A program made the position numbers and the translations under genes. Under the pieces are notes generated by a model. That model saw nothing but the letters and a program-made list of their open reading frames with translations, had not been told where the DNA came from and did not search any database. Source: Papio anubis (taxonomy: Eukaryota > Chordata > Mammalia > Primates > Cercopithecidae). Taken from it: DNA of 64,000 bases. The stretch is taken from assembly GCF_008728515.1 (NCBI RefSeq), contig NC_044985.1, forward strand, positions 77,166,155 through 77,230,154. Reading direction: 5' to 3'. Every line of letters starts with the position of its first letter. Positions within the stretch are counted from its first letter, which is position 1. Shown here piece by piece: positions 1-10,693 of this stretch.

Positions 1-1872
1 TACCTGGAGAGAATCTTGTCTTAACAGGGGAAACCATATTTCAGGGTTACTAAATAGGTTTAGTTGATGAGTAAAAGTATTTCTTTATGAAACCACCCTA
101 AATAATAAATATAAAAATATAATAAAAGTAGAAGATCAATACTTTATAATCACTAATAAACTAGTAGGTTTAGTAATGCCTATCAATGGACGAATCCAAT
201 AAATGAAAGGTGAATGGAAAATCTTACAATTGGAAGAAATGGATGTCACCCCCTGACCTCACTGAACTACTTAAACCTTACTAAAAGTGGGAAAGCCAGG
301 CATTTATATTCTTGATGTAATTCAATATGAAGTATATGGTATCACTTATGAATTATTATTGGCTAGAGGGACCTAAACCTAATTAGGCCTTTAAAACAAA
401 TGCCCACGCTTGTAGAGATGTATATTGTAATAAGCATGTAACAGTAAAATAACATGACATAATATCTGGTTTTGTTGCAAAACAATTCAGTAAGAGGGAA
501 GTGAAGAGGAGGGCGAAGAGTTAAAACAGATGAAGCAACAGTCTTATTGCATTTAGGTGATAGGCATTTTGGAGTTTATTGTATTAGTCTCTCTAATTTA
601 CTGTATGTTTGAGATACTTTATCATTAAAAAATCTAATGAGAACACAGAAAAAAGGAAGCCATTTTGTGGCACAAAGAGTAGGGTGGAATACGTGGTTCC
701 TTTTAGAAATATAATGCATGTGATATTTCAGTAGAATATTTAGTAATGTCAAGTGAAAAGATTTTAAAAGTCCAACTGAAATTTATCAGTAAATTTCAAT
801 TCTGGTCAAAACTGAAGTTAAATACAATAGAAATAAATAAACCCTTGTAGGTGGTAAGCATTGTGCTAAGTCTTGGAAATCCAATAAAATGACTATTAGT
901 TGGTGTCTACCAATAGAAAATGTATAATCAAAAGTTTCCTTGGAATGTTGAGATAAAGATTTGAGAGCCTTTTTCACACAAGTCATAGCTGAGAACTTTC
1001 TAGTCTTGTGTTGGTTTGTTTTTACATTTCACTGACTCTATGAGACAAATAATTATTTCAAAAATTACTTAAAATATTATTTTATGCATTTGCCTTATTA
1101 GGCACTTTATGTAATTATCCACTTTACAAGTCATACCTTTCTAATTTAGTTTTCTTTTCTATTCAGTGGTCAAAGAATACTTAGCTGTCGTAATACTTCA
1201 ATGATAATAATCTCACCTCTCACATCACTTAACTATGCAGGTATAAAATGAACTCGTGGTTTTCAGAAACAGACTTCACAATTTTCTTATTAAACAGAAT
1301 AAAAAGAAATGGTATAAAAGTCTAAAGTAATAAAGGATAATAAAAATCAATCTTCCACTTTTAAAAATGCATTTTATTACACTTTTAGATATGGAAAGCT
1401 GTCTGATACTTAGGTACTTAATCAAACTGCAAACTTCAGGATCCACATTGGTAGCAAGATAAACTTGGCCATTGCCTCACCATTATAACAACTGCAAAAA
1501 GTAGATTTCACAGTGACACTTCATAAAGGACCCTGACTAGACTGGAATGGAAGGCAATAATCATAAAATGGTATTAATGATCAAATTTTAAGTGCTAAAG
1601 TCATCTCAGAGAAAATATCATGGAGAAAAGAGAATGAATAATTATTTTCATATGTATTGAGGTTTCTCCAAAATATTTAAATAAAACTATTCAAAATATA
1701 GCCAAATCAATAATCATTAATTGCAGACAATAAAGACTCAAGTGACAGCAATTTTATCTATACTTCTACTTCAAAATATTCTGCAAGTTTAAGCGGCGTT
1801 ACACTGAATGACCTTTATATCATGTGACATTAGATAACACCTTTTTAATTCAAATTAAATAACTTAAATAAA
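1..1872. other. AT-rich DNA with no recognisable feature
   Basis: I see no repeat, RNA gene or credible coding frame in this stretch. The only long frame (786-986, minus) has no family resemblance and is typical of chance frames in AT-rich DNA. Very old, unrecognised repeat remnants cannot be excluded. Confidence 0.5.
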
Positions 1873-2175
1873 GGCCAGACGTGGTGGCTCAAGCCTGTTA
1901 TCCCAGCACTTTGGGAGGCTAAGGCAGGCGGTTTGCTTGAACCTGGGAGTTTGAGACCAGTCTGGGCAACATGGCAAAACCCTTTTTATACAAAAAATAC
2001 AAAACTTAGCTGGGTATGGTGGCACACTCCTATAGTCCTAACTGTTTCAGAGGCTAAGACGAGAAGATTGTTTGAGCCTGGGAAGTCAAGACATCAGTGA
2101 CCCAAGATCCACACTATTGCACTCCAGCCTGGGTCACAGAGTGAGACTCTGTCTCAAACAAATAACAAAATTTAA
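1873..2175 (+). repeat. Alu SINE, old (AluJ-like), sense
   Basis: The element opens with a diverged 7SL-derived Alu start, passes the box-B region, has a degraded middle linker, and ends in a right monomer with the usual tail preceding an A-rich run. The many substitutions and loss of most CpGs fit an AluJ rather than AluS/Y. A (CA)n microsatellite begins just past its 3' end, a common outcome of A-tail decay. Confidence 0.9.
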
Positions 2176-2183
2176 ATAGAAAG

Positions 2184-2207
2184 CACACACACACACACAC
2201 ACACACA
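2184..2207. repeat. (CA)12 microsatellite
   Basis: Twelve uninterrupted CA units follow the A-rich tail of the preceding Alu. Length polymorphism is likely. Confidence 0.95.
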
Positions 2208-2599
2208 GAATAAAATTTGTTATTAACATAAAAAGCTAACATTCTCACAGAAGTGTAAAATATGCCATATCCACTGAGTAAGGGGGAATAGAAAATGCCA
2301 TCCACTGAGTGACTACATTTTAAAAGTCATGTATTTTAAGCCATTCAAAACATTAGCAACATTTATAACTAACTTCAGAGTAAATTTTTCTGCCACAAAG
2401 TGCCCTGCATTTGAATTACATATGCACTCTAGGGTTGTTGTTTTTAAATTCACTCTAAATTTTTTACCCAATTCTGTAGTAGAAATACTCAAGTTAAGAC
2501 TACTGTTAAATGGTAATGGAGATTCTCGTAAGTTGTTAAGAGCATTGTGTGTGTTTATAAAACTGTATTTACAGACTTTTATTTCCCAAATTGATCTCT

Positions 2600-2819
2600 C
2601 TAGAACATTTTTCTGTAAAGTGTCACATAATAACTATTGTAGGCTTTGTGGCCATATAGTTTCTGTCACAACTAGTTCTAGTTCTGTCACAACTCAACCC
2701 TGCCATTGTAGGGTATATAGAAACAGATACATGAATCAGAGTGCCTGTGCTACAATAAAACTTCATTTAGAATAAGCAGAAGCCTGGATTTGCCCAGCTG
2801 GTTGTAGGTTGCCAATTCT
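2600..2819 (+). mobile_element. MER20: MER20 (hAT-Charlie non-autonomous DNA transposon), degraded
   Basis: The succession of TTCTGTAAAG, an AGGCTTTGTGGCCATA block, a TCTGTCACAACT block, an AATAAAACTTCATTTA block and the terminal GGTTGCCAA matches the order in MER20. There is no coding capacity. An internal 12-bp block (TCTGTCACAACT, 2662-2673) is repeated 21 bp downstream, so this copy has a small tandem duplication. The 5' terminus is badly worn, so that boundary is approximate. A second MER20 lies in opposite orientation at 39655. Confidence 0.65.
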
Positions 2820-4070
2820 GCTCCAGAATAAAGAAGAGTGGTAGGATGAGGTCATGAATATGAAATACTTAAAATTCTTCCCATGATGGAAGCTGCTTAA
2901 AACAGTCAGTTTCAAAGAACTGAAATCACAAGGCATTTCACAATTATTTACATATGCTTTGATCCATAGCATAAAAACTTTTCCTAGATTTAGGAAATAG
3001 AGTACAAAGCTTAAAATCAGGCAGAACCATGTTTTTGTATACAGAACTATGTTTGTATGTGTGTGTGTGTGCTAAAAATCCTTTGTGCCATCATTATGTT
3101 AGTGACATTTACATTTGTTTTTCAGGTGACCATATACCTGATTTAAATCTCAAACTTATTTGGTCAAACATACAGTACCTAGTGGACACCTGGTAGTTCC
3201 ACAAGGCAAGAGCAGCTGTTGTATAACTGAATACTACTTTACCTTGACCCTGGCTTGTCTGACTGGAATGATAGCTGCCAATGGCATTTCTCTTAAAAAT
3301 AGAGTCCTGCCAAGGTAGGAAAGAGCAGCAAAGTCTCGCCATAGCTAATATCTCTTATCCATTAAGTGTCTGTCACCGTTACCCCAAAACTAACATCATC
3401 ATCCATATACTTATTTTTAAGTAATTATGTATAAATTTTGGGGACCTCCTGGTTCTTGATGGAATTTCATAATCAGTAAGATATACATGTGAAAGGAAAT
3501 TATTGTGGCACCCTGCTCTCACTAAAAAATTGATTTCTAGCTTTTTCATGGCTGGGAAAGCCTGTCGATTATTATTATTGTCATTTTTTTTGAAATTGTA
3601 TGTGCCTAGAGAAAATAAGTTTGAAAATAAAAATGCACAAGGAAGAAATGATCTAAAGAAAATCTTAGAAGGGAAAATGAAGTACTAAGAGATATAACAT
3701 AATATTTTCTCAACAAGTATTCACTAAACACCAAAAAAAACTGCATAAAAGAAGCTAGAAAACAAACTTCAGAGGTAAGACCATCACCTTTCACTTAATT
3801 TGTACTATCTTTAGTTTTCTTTAAGAGCTCCCACCTACATGCTCAGATTTGTCATAATTGCTGAGCCAATTCTGCTAAAACCAGGAAGTATTTAGGCTCT
3901 CCTAATCCAATATGGGTTAGTAATAAATAAACCTCTGAGAAGTGGGCTTCCAGTGAGCAACAATGAGGTCTTGGGTTACATACAGTTTGTATGATCAAAG
4001 ACATCTTATGTTCTGATAAGAGGATTACTGCACCCAAATTGTTTGGTTTATTTTTTTCAATTTGTGACTA

Positions 4071-4164
4071 TATACCATATATATATGTATATATTATACA
4101 TATATATGTCTTATATATGTGTATACACACATATATGTATTGTCACATATATATATATATATAT
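4071..4164. repeat. TA/TATG-rich simple repeat
   Basis: Alternating TA, TATG and CACATA units run across this interval and end in a run of about nine TA dinucleotides. Most sub-blocks are self-complementary, so the array can extrude hairpins. Confidence 0.85.
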
Positions 4165-6339
4165 CTTTTGTACTAATTTTGGGTTTATGGTCAACTAACT
4201 TGTTGAGTATACATAAGTCTTCAAAAAATTGTGGTGACTCCAATTGTAAGGACTAGTGTCTACCCTCTGAACAAAAAAAGCAATGCCCTGAGTTAGGGCT
4301 CTGCTTTTTGTAAAGAGAGATCTCAGTGTCCTTCTGGACTTTCTCTGTTGGTTTTCCTTGAGCACTCCAGTGGATTACCTCAGACCTTGACACTGACTCT
4401 TTTTGAACTCTCTTAGACATTGTGTCATTTTTGTAAAACTGACTCTTTTTTTTTTTTTTTTTTTTGTCTTCAAACTTGTAATGCAGGAGAAATTCCTGAG
4501 TTAGGAGTCAGGTCAATGACAACATTAACTCTTGTTCCACTTCTCTCATGTCAAATTTACCAAAAGATTTTAGGTTGAATAGAGAAAGATAAAACTTGAA
4601 ATGATGTCCTTTGGTAAGTTAAATTTATATTTTTTGTCTATCATTTCCTGAGTTAGGAATAATTTGATCAAAATCTTATGATTGCAACTGAAAAAAAATG
4701 CAACTTAGGCATAAGAGGAGTTTATTGGAAGGTAATAGGAATTGCTCAAATAATTAAAATGAGAGCTGCAAAAATAAAAGAAGGGGATTATGAGTGCTTG
4801 GATAAGTGTATAAGTAACTATTATTTCACATTATAGTAAGATCACTGACATAATAATGGTCACGTGGATTGAAATCAAGAGCAATTATGCTAACATGTAA
4901 GTTCAAGAAGAGAGATAATTTGTAGAAGTGAGATGGACCTTTATAATAAATGGGATTTTCATAGACAAAGACTATATATTCATAATAAATGTCTGTGTTT
5001 GGAAAGGTAAAGATACAAATAGTCATGTTTCTCTACATTATTTGTTATTTGAATAAGTGAAAGGAATACATAGAAATATGGGTTGAATCTTAAAGAAGAC
5101 CTAATGAACCTGAACTTATAATTCTGTTTTAAATTTACTAATCAATGATGATCCATTGATTACTACTCAAGAGATATTTTTCATTATGACAGATTATCTA
5201 ACCAAGACTCTATTTCAGACCACTGTAAATGTGATGGTTTGGAGTAGAGAGAGAGAGAGATGACAGGACAACCAGTTGGAGAGTTACTGCAACACTTTAA
5301 GCAGGAATGAAGGTCAAACTTGGATGTTGTCACTGGAATTTTTAAGATGCAAAGATAACTTGATGCCTGACTGAAAGTTACTGAGTAAAGAAAAATGAAA
5401 AGAAGAAGATCAAAGATGATTCTAGATTGGGAAAATGAAGAAATTGTTCTATAAACAGGAAACCATGAATGATAAGTAGGTTCTATTAGATAAATTTGAT
5501 GAGTTTTGGAAAGCCTATGCTGATTGTCACTGGCAACTCGGTTGAAACTGGAAAGGACTATGAAGACTAGGTATAATATTCTAAAACTTTGACATTGCAT
5601 ACAGCCGGAAGTTTGGGAGGAAGAACATGGAAGAGCCATTATTTGTGAATGGCCAATATTCTAATTTCCTCCACCAGCTACCACCTCTTAAATTATAGAA
5701 TATCGGCTATAGAAGAAATGTAAGAAAGAAAATAAAATAAAAAATAACAAAATTAAGCAAAAAAACAAGAAAATTCAGCAGCAAAGTTTTGAACTTTACA
5801 TATATAATGTAATTATACTCAATTAGATTTTAAAATATCAGTGAAAGGGGCAGTATTTTATATAATTTCTATATTTCTTTAGAATACCTAATGCTTTATC
5901 TTTATTCTAAATACATACTTTGTAAGAAACTAATGAATTAAGGAAGTGCAGTTACATGTACTTTTATTAATAAATACAGATAATAGTGACAAGTCAGCTT
6001 GCGATAAATATACAATAAAAAAGAAGATAATTATTTCTAACATTATTGTAACAATAATATTTGTAAATACATTAGTTACTTTTCTAATACATTAACAATC
6101 TGAATTTGCTAATATAATAAAGCCTATAATATCCAAAGCAATTAGTATTCTTATTAATTAGCTACTGGTGTAATAAAATTTCTAAGAAAGAAACATAATT
6201 AAATTGAAAGCATTCTATTATTTTAAAGGATTTTAAAACTAAAGTATCTTCATAGCTTTATCAGAGTAAACAGATGCTTTCTCACATTTAATTCAAAATT
6301 AAATCAGATTTATTTCCATTTAGCTAATTTAAGGTTTTG

Positions 6340-6445
6340 TTTTCAAAACAGCTACAATAATTATCCTATATCTTCACCACCTGGCACAGTGATTAGCATA
6401 TCATGGATAATGCTAAACAAATTCTATTGCAAAAATGAATGAGGA
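6340..6445 (+). repeat. L2: Probable L2 LINE 3' end fragment
   Basis: The segment keeps the order CACCACCTGGCACAGTG, a degraded ATAGTAG/GCT block and an AATGAATGAG-like end, which resembles the conserved 3' terminus of L2. It is too diverged to be certain by eye; MIR-type 3' ends share this tail. Confidence 0.4.
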
Positions 6446-7257
6446 AAGGAATAGGGAAATCAATCAACTAATTTTTCAATATTAAAATTTATTATCTACT
6501 ATATATTTATAATATGTCACACCTAGTGCTAAATAAAAGCTTTACTTAATTATTAATTTTCCCATGATTCTGTGAAATAAATATCTCTCAAATAATGAAG
6601 AGAAGTTAGGGATGATTATGGAATTTTTTTGTAAGGTCTTACAAGTAACATGAGTGTGTGTGGTATGAGAACCCTGTTCATTTCTTCTCAAAACCCTTTG
6701 CTATAAAGTGCTAACTTATACCACCTTTTTCTTTCTCTCTCAAAATATTTCTTCTCATTTACTCTTCACTTATTTTCTGAAGAATCATGCTTAGATGTCT
6801 AGATTTAAATTGTTAGTCTAATGTAAAAATTTATAATCATGTTTTTATTTTAGTATTTCCTCCTCATCAAGTCATCTGATCAGCTAATATTAGGTGGATC
6901 ATTGTCATTCAAAACAATGAGATTGAGCAAGTCAATTAAGCTTTCTGAGGCTGAACTTTTCCACTGGTAAATCTGAAGTATATTTGTTCAACCGATGTTC
7001 CCATGATCCCAGACTCAACTGTAATTCACCAGCATGAAAAAATACCAGAAAGGTGAAATATTGTTTAATAAAAACTCTTACTATGTAACTATGTTAATTT
7101 AATAGGTTTTACTATAAGCTCAAATACACCAATTAAATCATATTAACTATAAATAGAGGCATACCTCATTTTATTGTGCTCTGGTTTTTGTGCTTCACAA
7201 GTACTACATTTCCTTAAGTCAAAGACTAATGTAGAGCAAGACCCCAACTCTCTTCAA

Positions 7258-8785
7258 TTTTATGAAGACTGGTGGACATGAGGATGCTGTAGAAGAAAAG
7301 TTTGAAGCTAGCAGAGGCTGCTTCATGAGGTTTAAGAAAAGAAGCCATCCCCATAACATAAAGTACAAGCAGTAAGTGCTAGTGCGGAAGCTGTAGCAAA
7401 TTTTCTAGAACAGTGGCCCCCAACCTTTTTAGCACCAGGAACTGGTTTTGTAGAAGACAATTTTTCCACAAACAGGGTGGGTGGAGGGGGGATGTTTTCA
7501 GGATAAAACTATTCCACCTCAGATCATAAGGCATTAGTTAGGTTCTCATAAGGAGTGTGCACAACTAGATCCCTTGCATGTACAGTTCACAATAGGGTTT
7601 GCACTCCTATGAGAATCTAATGCTGAGGCAGAGCTCAGGTGGTAATGCTCTTTTGCCTGCTGCTTACCTCCTGCTGTACTGAACAGTTCCTAAAAAGCTA
7701 CGGACTGGTACTGGTCCAGGGCCCAGGGGTTGGGGACCCCTGGTCTAGAAGATCTAAGATAATTGATGAAGGTGGCTACACTAAAAATCTTATTTTCAAT
7801 GTAGACAAAATAGCCTTATTTTGGGACAAGATGACATCTAGGGCTTTCATAGCTAGACAGGAGAAGTTGATACCTAGATTCAAAGTTTTAAAGAACAAAG
7901 TGACTCTTCTGTTCAGGGCTAAAGCAGCTGGTGAATTTAAGTTGAAGCCAATGCTCATTCACCATTCCAAAACTCTCATGGCCCTTAAGAATTCTGCTAA
8001 ATGCACTCTACCTGTGCTCTATAAATGGAGCAACAAAATCTGCTGATAGCATGTCTGTTTATACCATGGTGTACTGAATATTTTAAGCCCACTGTTGAGA
8101 CCTACTGCTTAGGAAAAAAAAAATTCAAAATATTACTGATCATTGACAATGTACTTTGTTAACCAAAAACTCTGATATAGATGTACCAGGAGGTTAATGT
8201 TGTTTTAATGCCAGTCAACACAACATCCATTCTGCAGCTATGGATCAAGTAAGTTTGATTTTCAAGTCTTATTATTTAAGAAATACATTTCAGAAGACTA
8301 CAGTTGGCATAGGTAGTGATTTCTCTGTTGGATCTGGACAAAGTAAATTGAAAACCTTCTGGAAAGAATTCATCATTCTAAATTCCATTCAGAACATTTG
8401 TGATTGATGAGAGAAGATCAAAATAGCAACCTTAACAAGAGTTTGAAAAAAGTTGATGTGAAGCCTCATGGATGACTGATGTGGGCATCAGTGGAGGAAG
8501 GAACTGCAGAGGAGGTGGGAACAGCAAGAGAACTAGAATTAGAAGTGGGGTCTGATGAGGTGACTGAACCATTGCAATCTTATGATAACACTCAGACAGA
8601 TGAGAAGTTGCTTCTTATGGGTGAGCAAAGGAAGTAGTTTCTTGAGATGAAATCCATCCCTGGTGAAGATGCTGTGAACATTGTTGAGATGACAATGAAG
8701 GATTTATAATATTACGTAAATTTGGCAAAGCAGCAGCTTTGCAGATTTGAGAGAATTTTCTCCAATTTGAGAAAAGGTCTACTGT
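7258..8785 (+). pseudogene. Tigger1 transposase remnant
   Basis: This is the broken coding region of the pogo-type transposase, which in live elements cuts and joins DNA at TA sites with a DDE catalytic core. Conserved stretches include the peptide KIIDEGGYTK, a first-aspartate region reading FNVDK (Asp codon about 7804), the KPMLIHHS block, LPVLYKW, and a second-aspartate region reading IDN (Asp codon about 8145) immediately followed by a stop. Several frames are needed to follow it, and a MER1B splits it near 7411-7742. The open frame at 7639-8046 joins MER1B sequence to transposase by chance. It cannot encode an active enzyme. Confidence 0.75.
7411..7742 (-). mobile_element. MER1B: MER1B (hAT-Charlie) inserted in Tigger1
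   Basis: The element has the inverted termini of the MER1 family (CAGTGGCCCCCAACC at one end and GGGGTTGGGGACCCCTG at the other) and a length of 332 bp, close to MER1B. It is flanked by 8-bp target duplications, TTCTAGAA (7403-7410) and GTCTAGAA (7743-7750), which match at 7 of 8 bases and fit the hAT TCTAGA target preference. Strand is given relative to the MER1A copy at 14659. It interrupts the Tigger1 transposase and is therefore younger than Tigger1. Confidence 0.9.
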
Positions 8786-9124
8786 TGTTGCTGGACTTTT
8801 CCTTAGTTCAGCTAAAGATGGGGTCCTTGTCACATGGCCACAAAAATTCAGGCTCGTAGATAATTTGAAGGGTGAGCAAGGCAGAGTTTTATTTGGTTAA
8901 AAGGGAAAAAACAAACAAAACAAACAAAAAAACAGGGACCCTCCACAAAGACAGAGTACCTGCTGATGCACTTCCTGCCCTGCAGTTTGAATCCCAGGTA
9001 CCACCTAGGAAGAGGAGGGGCCAGGCTCCTTCCCCCTGCAAATGGTATGAACTACTGTGGCTCCACCCCAGTGTGTAGGCCATCGGAGATTCTGCCAGGG
9101 AGCCCTTCCCACCTGGCTGCTTCA
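8786..9124 (-). repeat. ERV1 long terminal repeat (3' LTR of an antisense provirus fragment)
   Basis: Read on the minus strand the block begins TGAAGCAGCC and ends CAGCAACA, the TG...CA ends of an LTR. A purine-rich tract (AGAGGGGCAAA) precedes it like a polypurine primer site. A polyadenylation signal lies at 8888-8893 (minus), followed by a U5-like segment. I cannot assign the exact LTR family. The lower-coordinate edge abuts Tigger1 sequence directly. Confidence 0.65.
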
Positions 9125-9164
9125 TTTGCCCCTCTAAAGAAGTACATCTAACTGCCATTAGAGT

Positions 9165-9194
9165 AAGGATAAGGATAAGGATAAGGATAAGGAC
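9165..9194. repeat. (AAGGAT)n hexanucleotide repeat
   Basis: Four perfect AAGGAT units plus one AAGGAC unit lie in the post-env segment of the ERV fragment. On the minus (proviral) strand this reads (ATCCTT)n. Confidence 0.95.
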
Positions 9195-9948
9195 GAAGAC
9201 TAATCTTAACTGCTTCCTGCTGATAGAGGATGCTGTTTTGGGGAAAGACAGTCAGAACTCCCTCCAAGGCCTATGTAAGGTAAGGGTTCTGGCAGAACGG
9301 GCCATTGTCTGAGGCTCCAGTTGCATGACCTTTTGGAGTTTGATAGCCTGAAAGAAAGAAGAGACAAACCAGGTAATTAGAAAACATGTATCAAAATGAA
9401 ACAAGGGGAGGGGTAAGGACAGCTCATAAATCCCTACGACTTTTACCAGTCTGCACAGGGAGGCCAAAAGCCTGACTGGTAAAAAACTTTACCCTTTGGT
9501 CGGCAGGTTGGGCTTCTGTGTTCCCTTCTCTTGCGCCCAATCCTAAGCCAACAGTTTAAGGTTTGGGAAATTAACTATTTCCAGTTTGGAGGATGCATCC
9601 CTGGGGACTGTCCTATAGTATGGAGATACAATTACCTATCTGTGAAGAGAGGACAGAGAAGGAGAGAAGAAAAAACAAGGCATTTTTCAAATGAGTCCCA
9701 GGAGTTCATGATACGTTCAAAAGGGGTACAGACTGATGATGAATGGCTATCCATCTAGAAAGAGGGAAGCAGGCATCCCTAGTTCCCTTCTCTTCCTAGT
9801 AGATACCCAGGGTATGTGAGGGAGAAAGGGAAGAACATCCTTTTTCTCTCTTCCATCCTTGTATCCCTGAGTCCCAGCAACCTTGGCAGCTGCCACCATA
9901 TGTGCCAAAGCGGCTTGTGCCCATGAAGTAGGGGGGCCTAGGAGGGGG

Positions 9949-9993
9949 TGCAAGGTGAAGCAGTAACTGCTAGTGTAGAAGCTGCAGCAAATA
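9949..9993 (+). mobile_element. Isolated Tigger1-like scrap inside the ERV region
   Basis: About 45 bases match the Tigger1 segment that also occurs at about 7363-7405: the series GTGCAAGGTGAAGCAGTAA, then GCTAGTGTAGAAGCTG, then CAGCAAAT. It sits more than 1 kb inside the ERV-derived block, where no Tigger sequence is expected. Confidence 0.6.
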
Positions 9994-10603
9994 TAGGGGG
10001 TGGGAATTAGCCACTCTATCCACGTATGCCCTATCTCCCCTGCTGTCAGTAGCCTTGAATTTCCTAGACCTCATTTATGCCATGGATACCAGCATGGCCT
10101 TTATCCATGAAACGAGAAGCTTGGGTTTGGCCTAATCAACAAGAATCAGCCATGTTCACCTGTGCTGTGCCTTTTACCTTCCATTACCATTTGCTTCTGG
10201 ATCCCTTAGGTTCAGTTTTCTTCCTACTGCTTTGTCCTGAAGCTTGGAATTGAATTTGGGACAAAAACGTGTCTCAAGGGGGATTGTAAGGACTCCTTAC
10301 CATAAGCTGAATGTTAAGGTGAAACTGGGAAACTGAGTCGTCGTCTAACAAGGGAGATAAAAGGATGTCTTGTGACACACCCAGATAACTGGTGGCTATA
10401 GTTATGCTTCCTAGGATTTCAGTGCATGGTGCTTGGCTTTTGTTAGTTCTATTGGTCTTACTTTCCCAAACGGAAACCTCTGAGTGATGGGGCATCCTAT
10501 TTATTTCCATCACTGGACAGGATTTGCAGGATTATTGCTCATGACTAGAATATTCACTTTATTGTAGTCTGAAACCAAACCTGTAATATCTCTGAAGTAA
10601 GCT

Positions 10604-10693
10604 TATGTGTATACACACACACACACATACACACACATACACATATATGTATGTATATACACTTATGCATATACATATATGTATGTATATGTG
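10604..10693. repeat. CA / TATG compound microsatellite
   Basis: A CA-rich run (about 10612-10640) changes into ATGTATGTATAC-type units. It starts exactly at the 3' edge of Tigger1. Confidence 0.85.

Larger units (their letters stand above)
2820..7155. other. Long AT-rich stretch without genes; short simple repeats and one L2-like tail
   Basis: Contents I can name are a short TG run (about 3055-3071), a TA-rich array (4071-4164), a 20-T run (4446-4465) and an L2-like tail near 6340-6445. The 151-residue minus frame at 5184-5639 has no recognisable domain. Part of 5230-5530 vaguely resembles an ancient interspersed repeat that I cannot name. Confidence 0.5.
9125..10545 (-). pseudogene. ERV1 provirus 3' internal region with env C-terminal tail, truncated
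   Basis: On the minus strand, upstream of the LTR, a short reading frame (9252-9467) ends in a hydrophobic stretch followed by QAIKLQKVMQLEPQ. That resembles the end of the transmembrane envelope subunit of gammaretrovirus-like ERVs, just inside the membrane. Next, CAGCAGGAAGCAGTTA and a repeated hexamer match the short post-env segment before the 3' LTR in such elements. The 5' LTR, gag and pol are absent. The higher-coordinate half (about 9994-10545) is low-similarity internal sequence I cannot assign. The frame is too short and broken to make an envelope protein. A Tigger1-like scrap lies inside at 9949-9993. Confidence 0.55.
7156..10603 (+). mobile_element. Tigger1: Tigger1 DNA transposon (pogo/Tc1-mariner), interrupted by MER1B and an ERV1 provirus
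   Basis: The 5' end has the Tigger1 terminal sequence (AGGCATACCTCATTTTATTG) directly after a TA dinucleotide, the target pogo elements use. Transposase-derived sequence runs to about 8785. The mirror-image terminus, with a TTTATTG/CTGAAACC/AATATCTC series, reappears at about 10548-10603. Between them lie a MER1B (7411-7742) and an antisense ERV1 fragment (8786-about 10545). The last few hundred bases of Tigger before its 3' terminus are missing, so a deletion accompanied or followed the ERV insertion. All three are primate or early placental-era elements; the Tigger is the oldest layer. Confidence 0.85.

Noticed and set aside
2329..2775. 148-residue plus-strand frame
   Set aside because: Its C-terminal third lies in a MER20 transposon, and the remainder has no domain. 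Low-complexity chance frame.
4446..4465. 20-T run as a possible retrocopy tail
   Set aside because: No Alu, L1 or processed transcript adjoins it on either side, and no target duplication was found.
5184..5639. 151-residue minus-strand frame
   Set aside because: No recognisable family, no matching gene structure, and it partly overlaps what may be an ancient repeat.
7639..8046. 135-residue frame with transposase-like sequence
   Set aside because: Not a domesticated gene: the N-terminal part is MER1B read-through, and the transposase continues with stops and frameshifts outside it.
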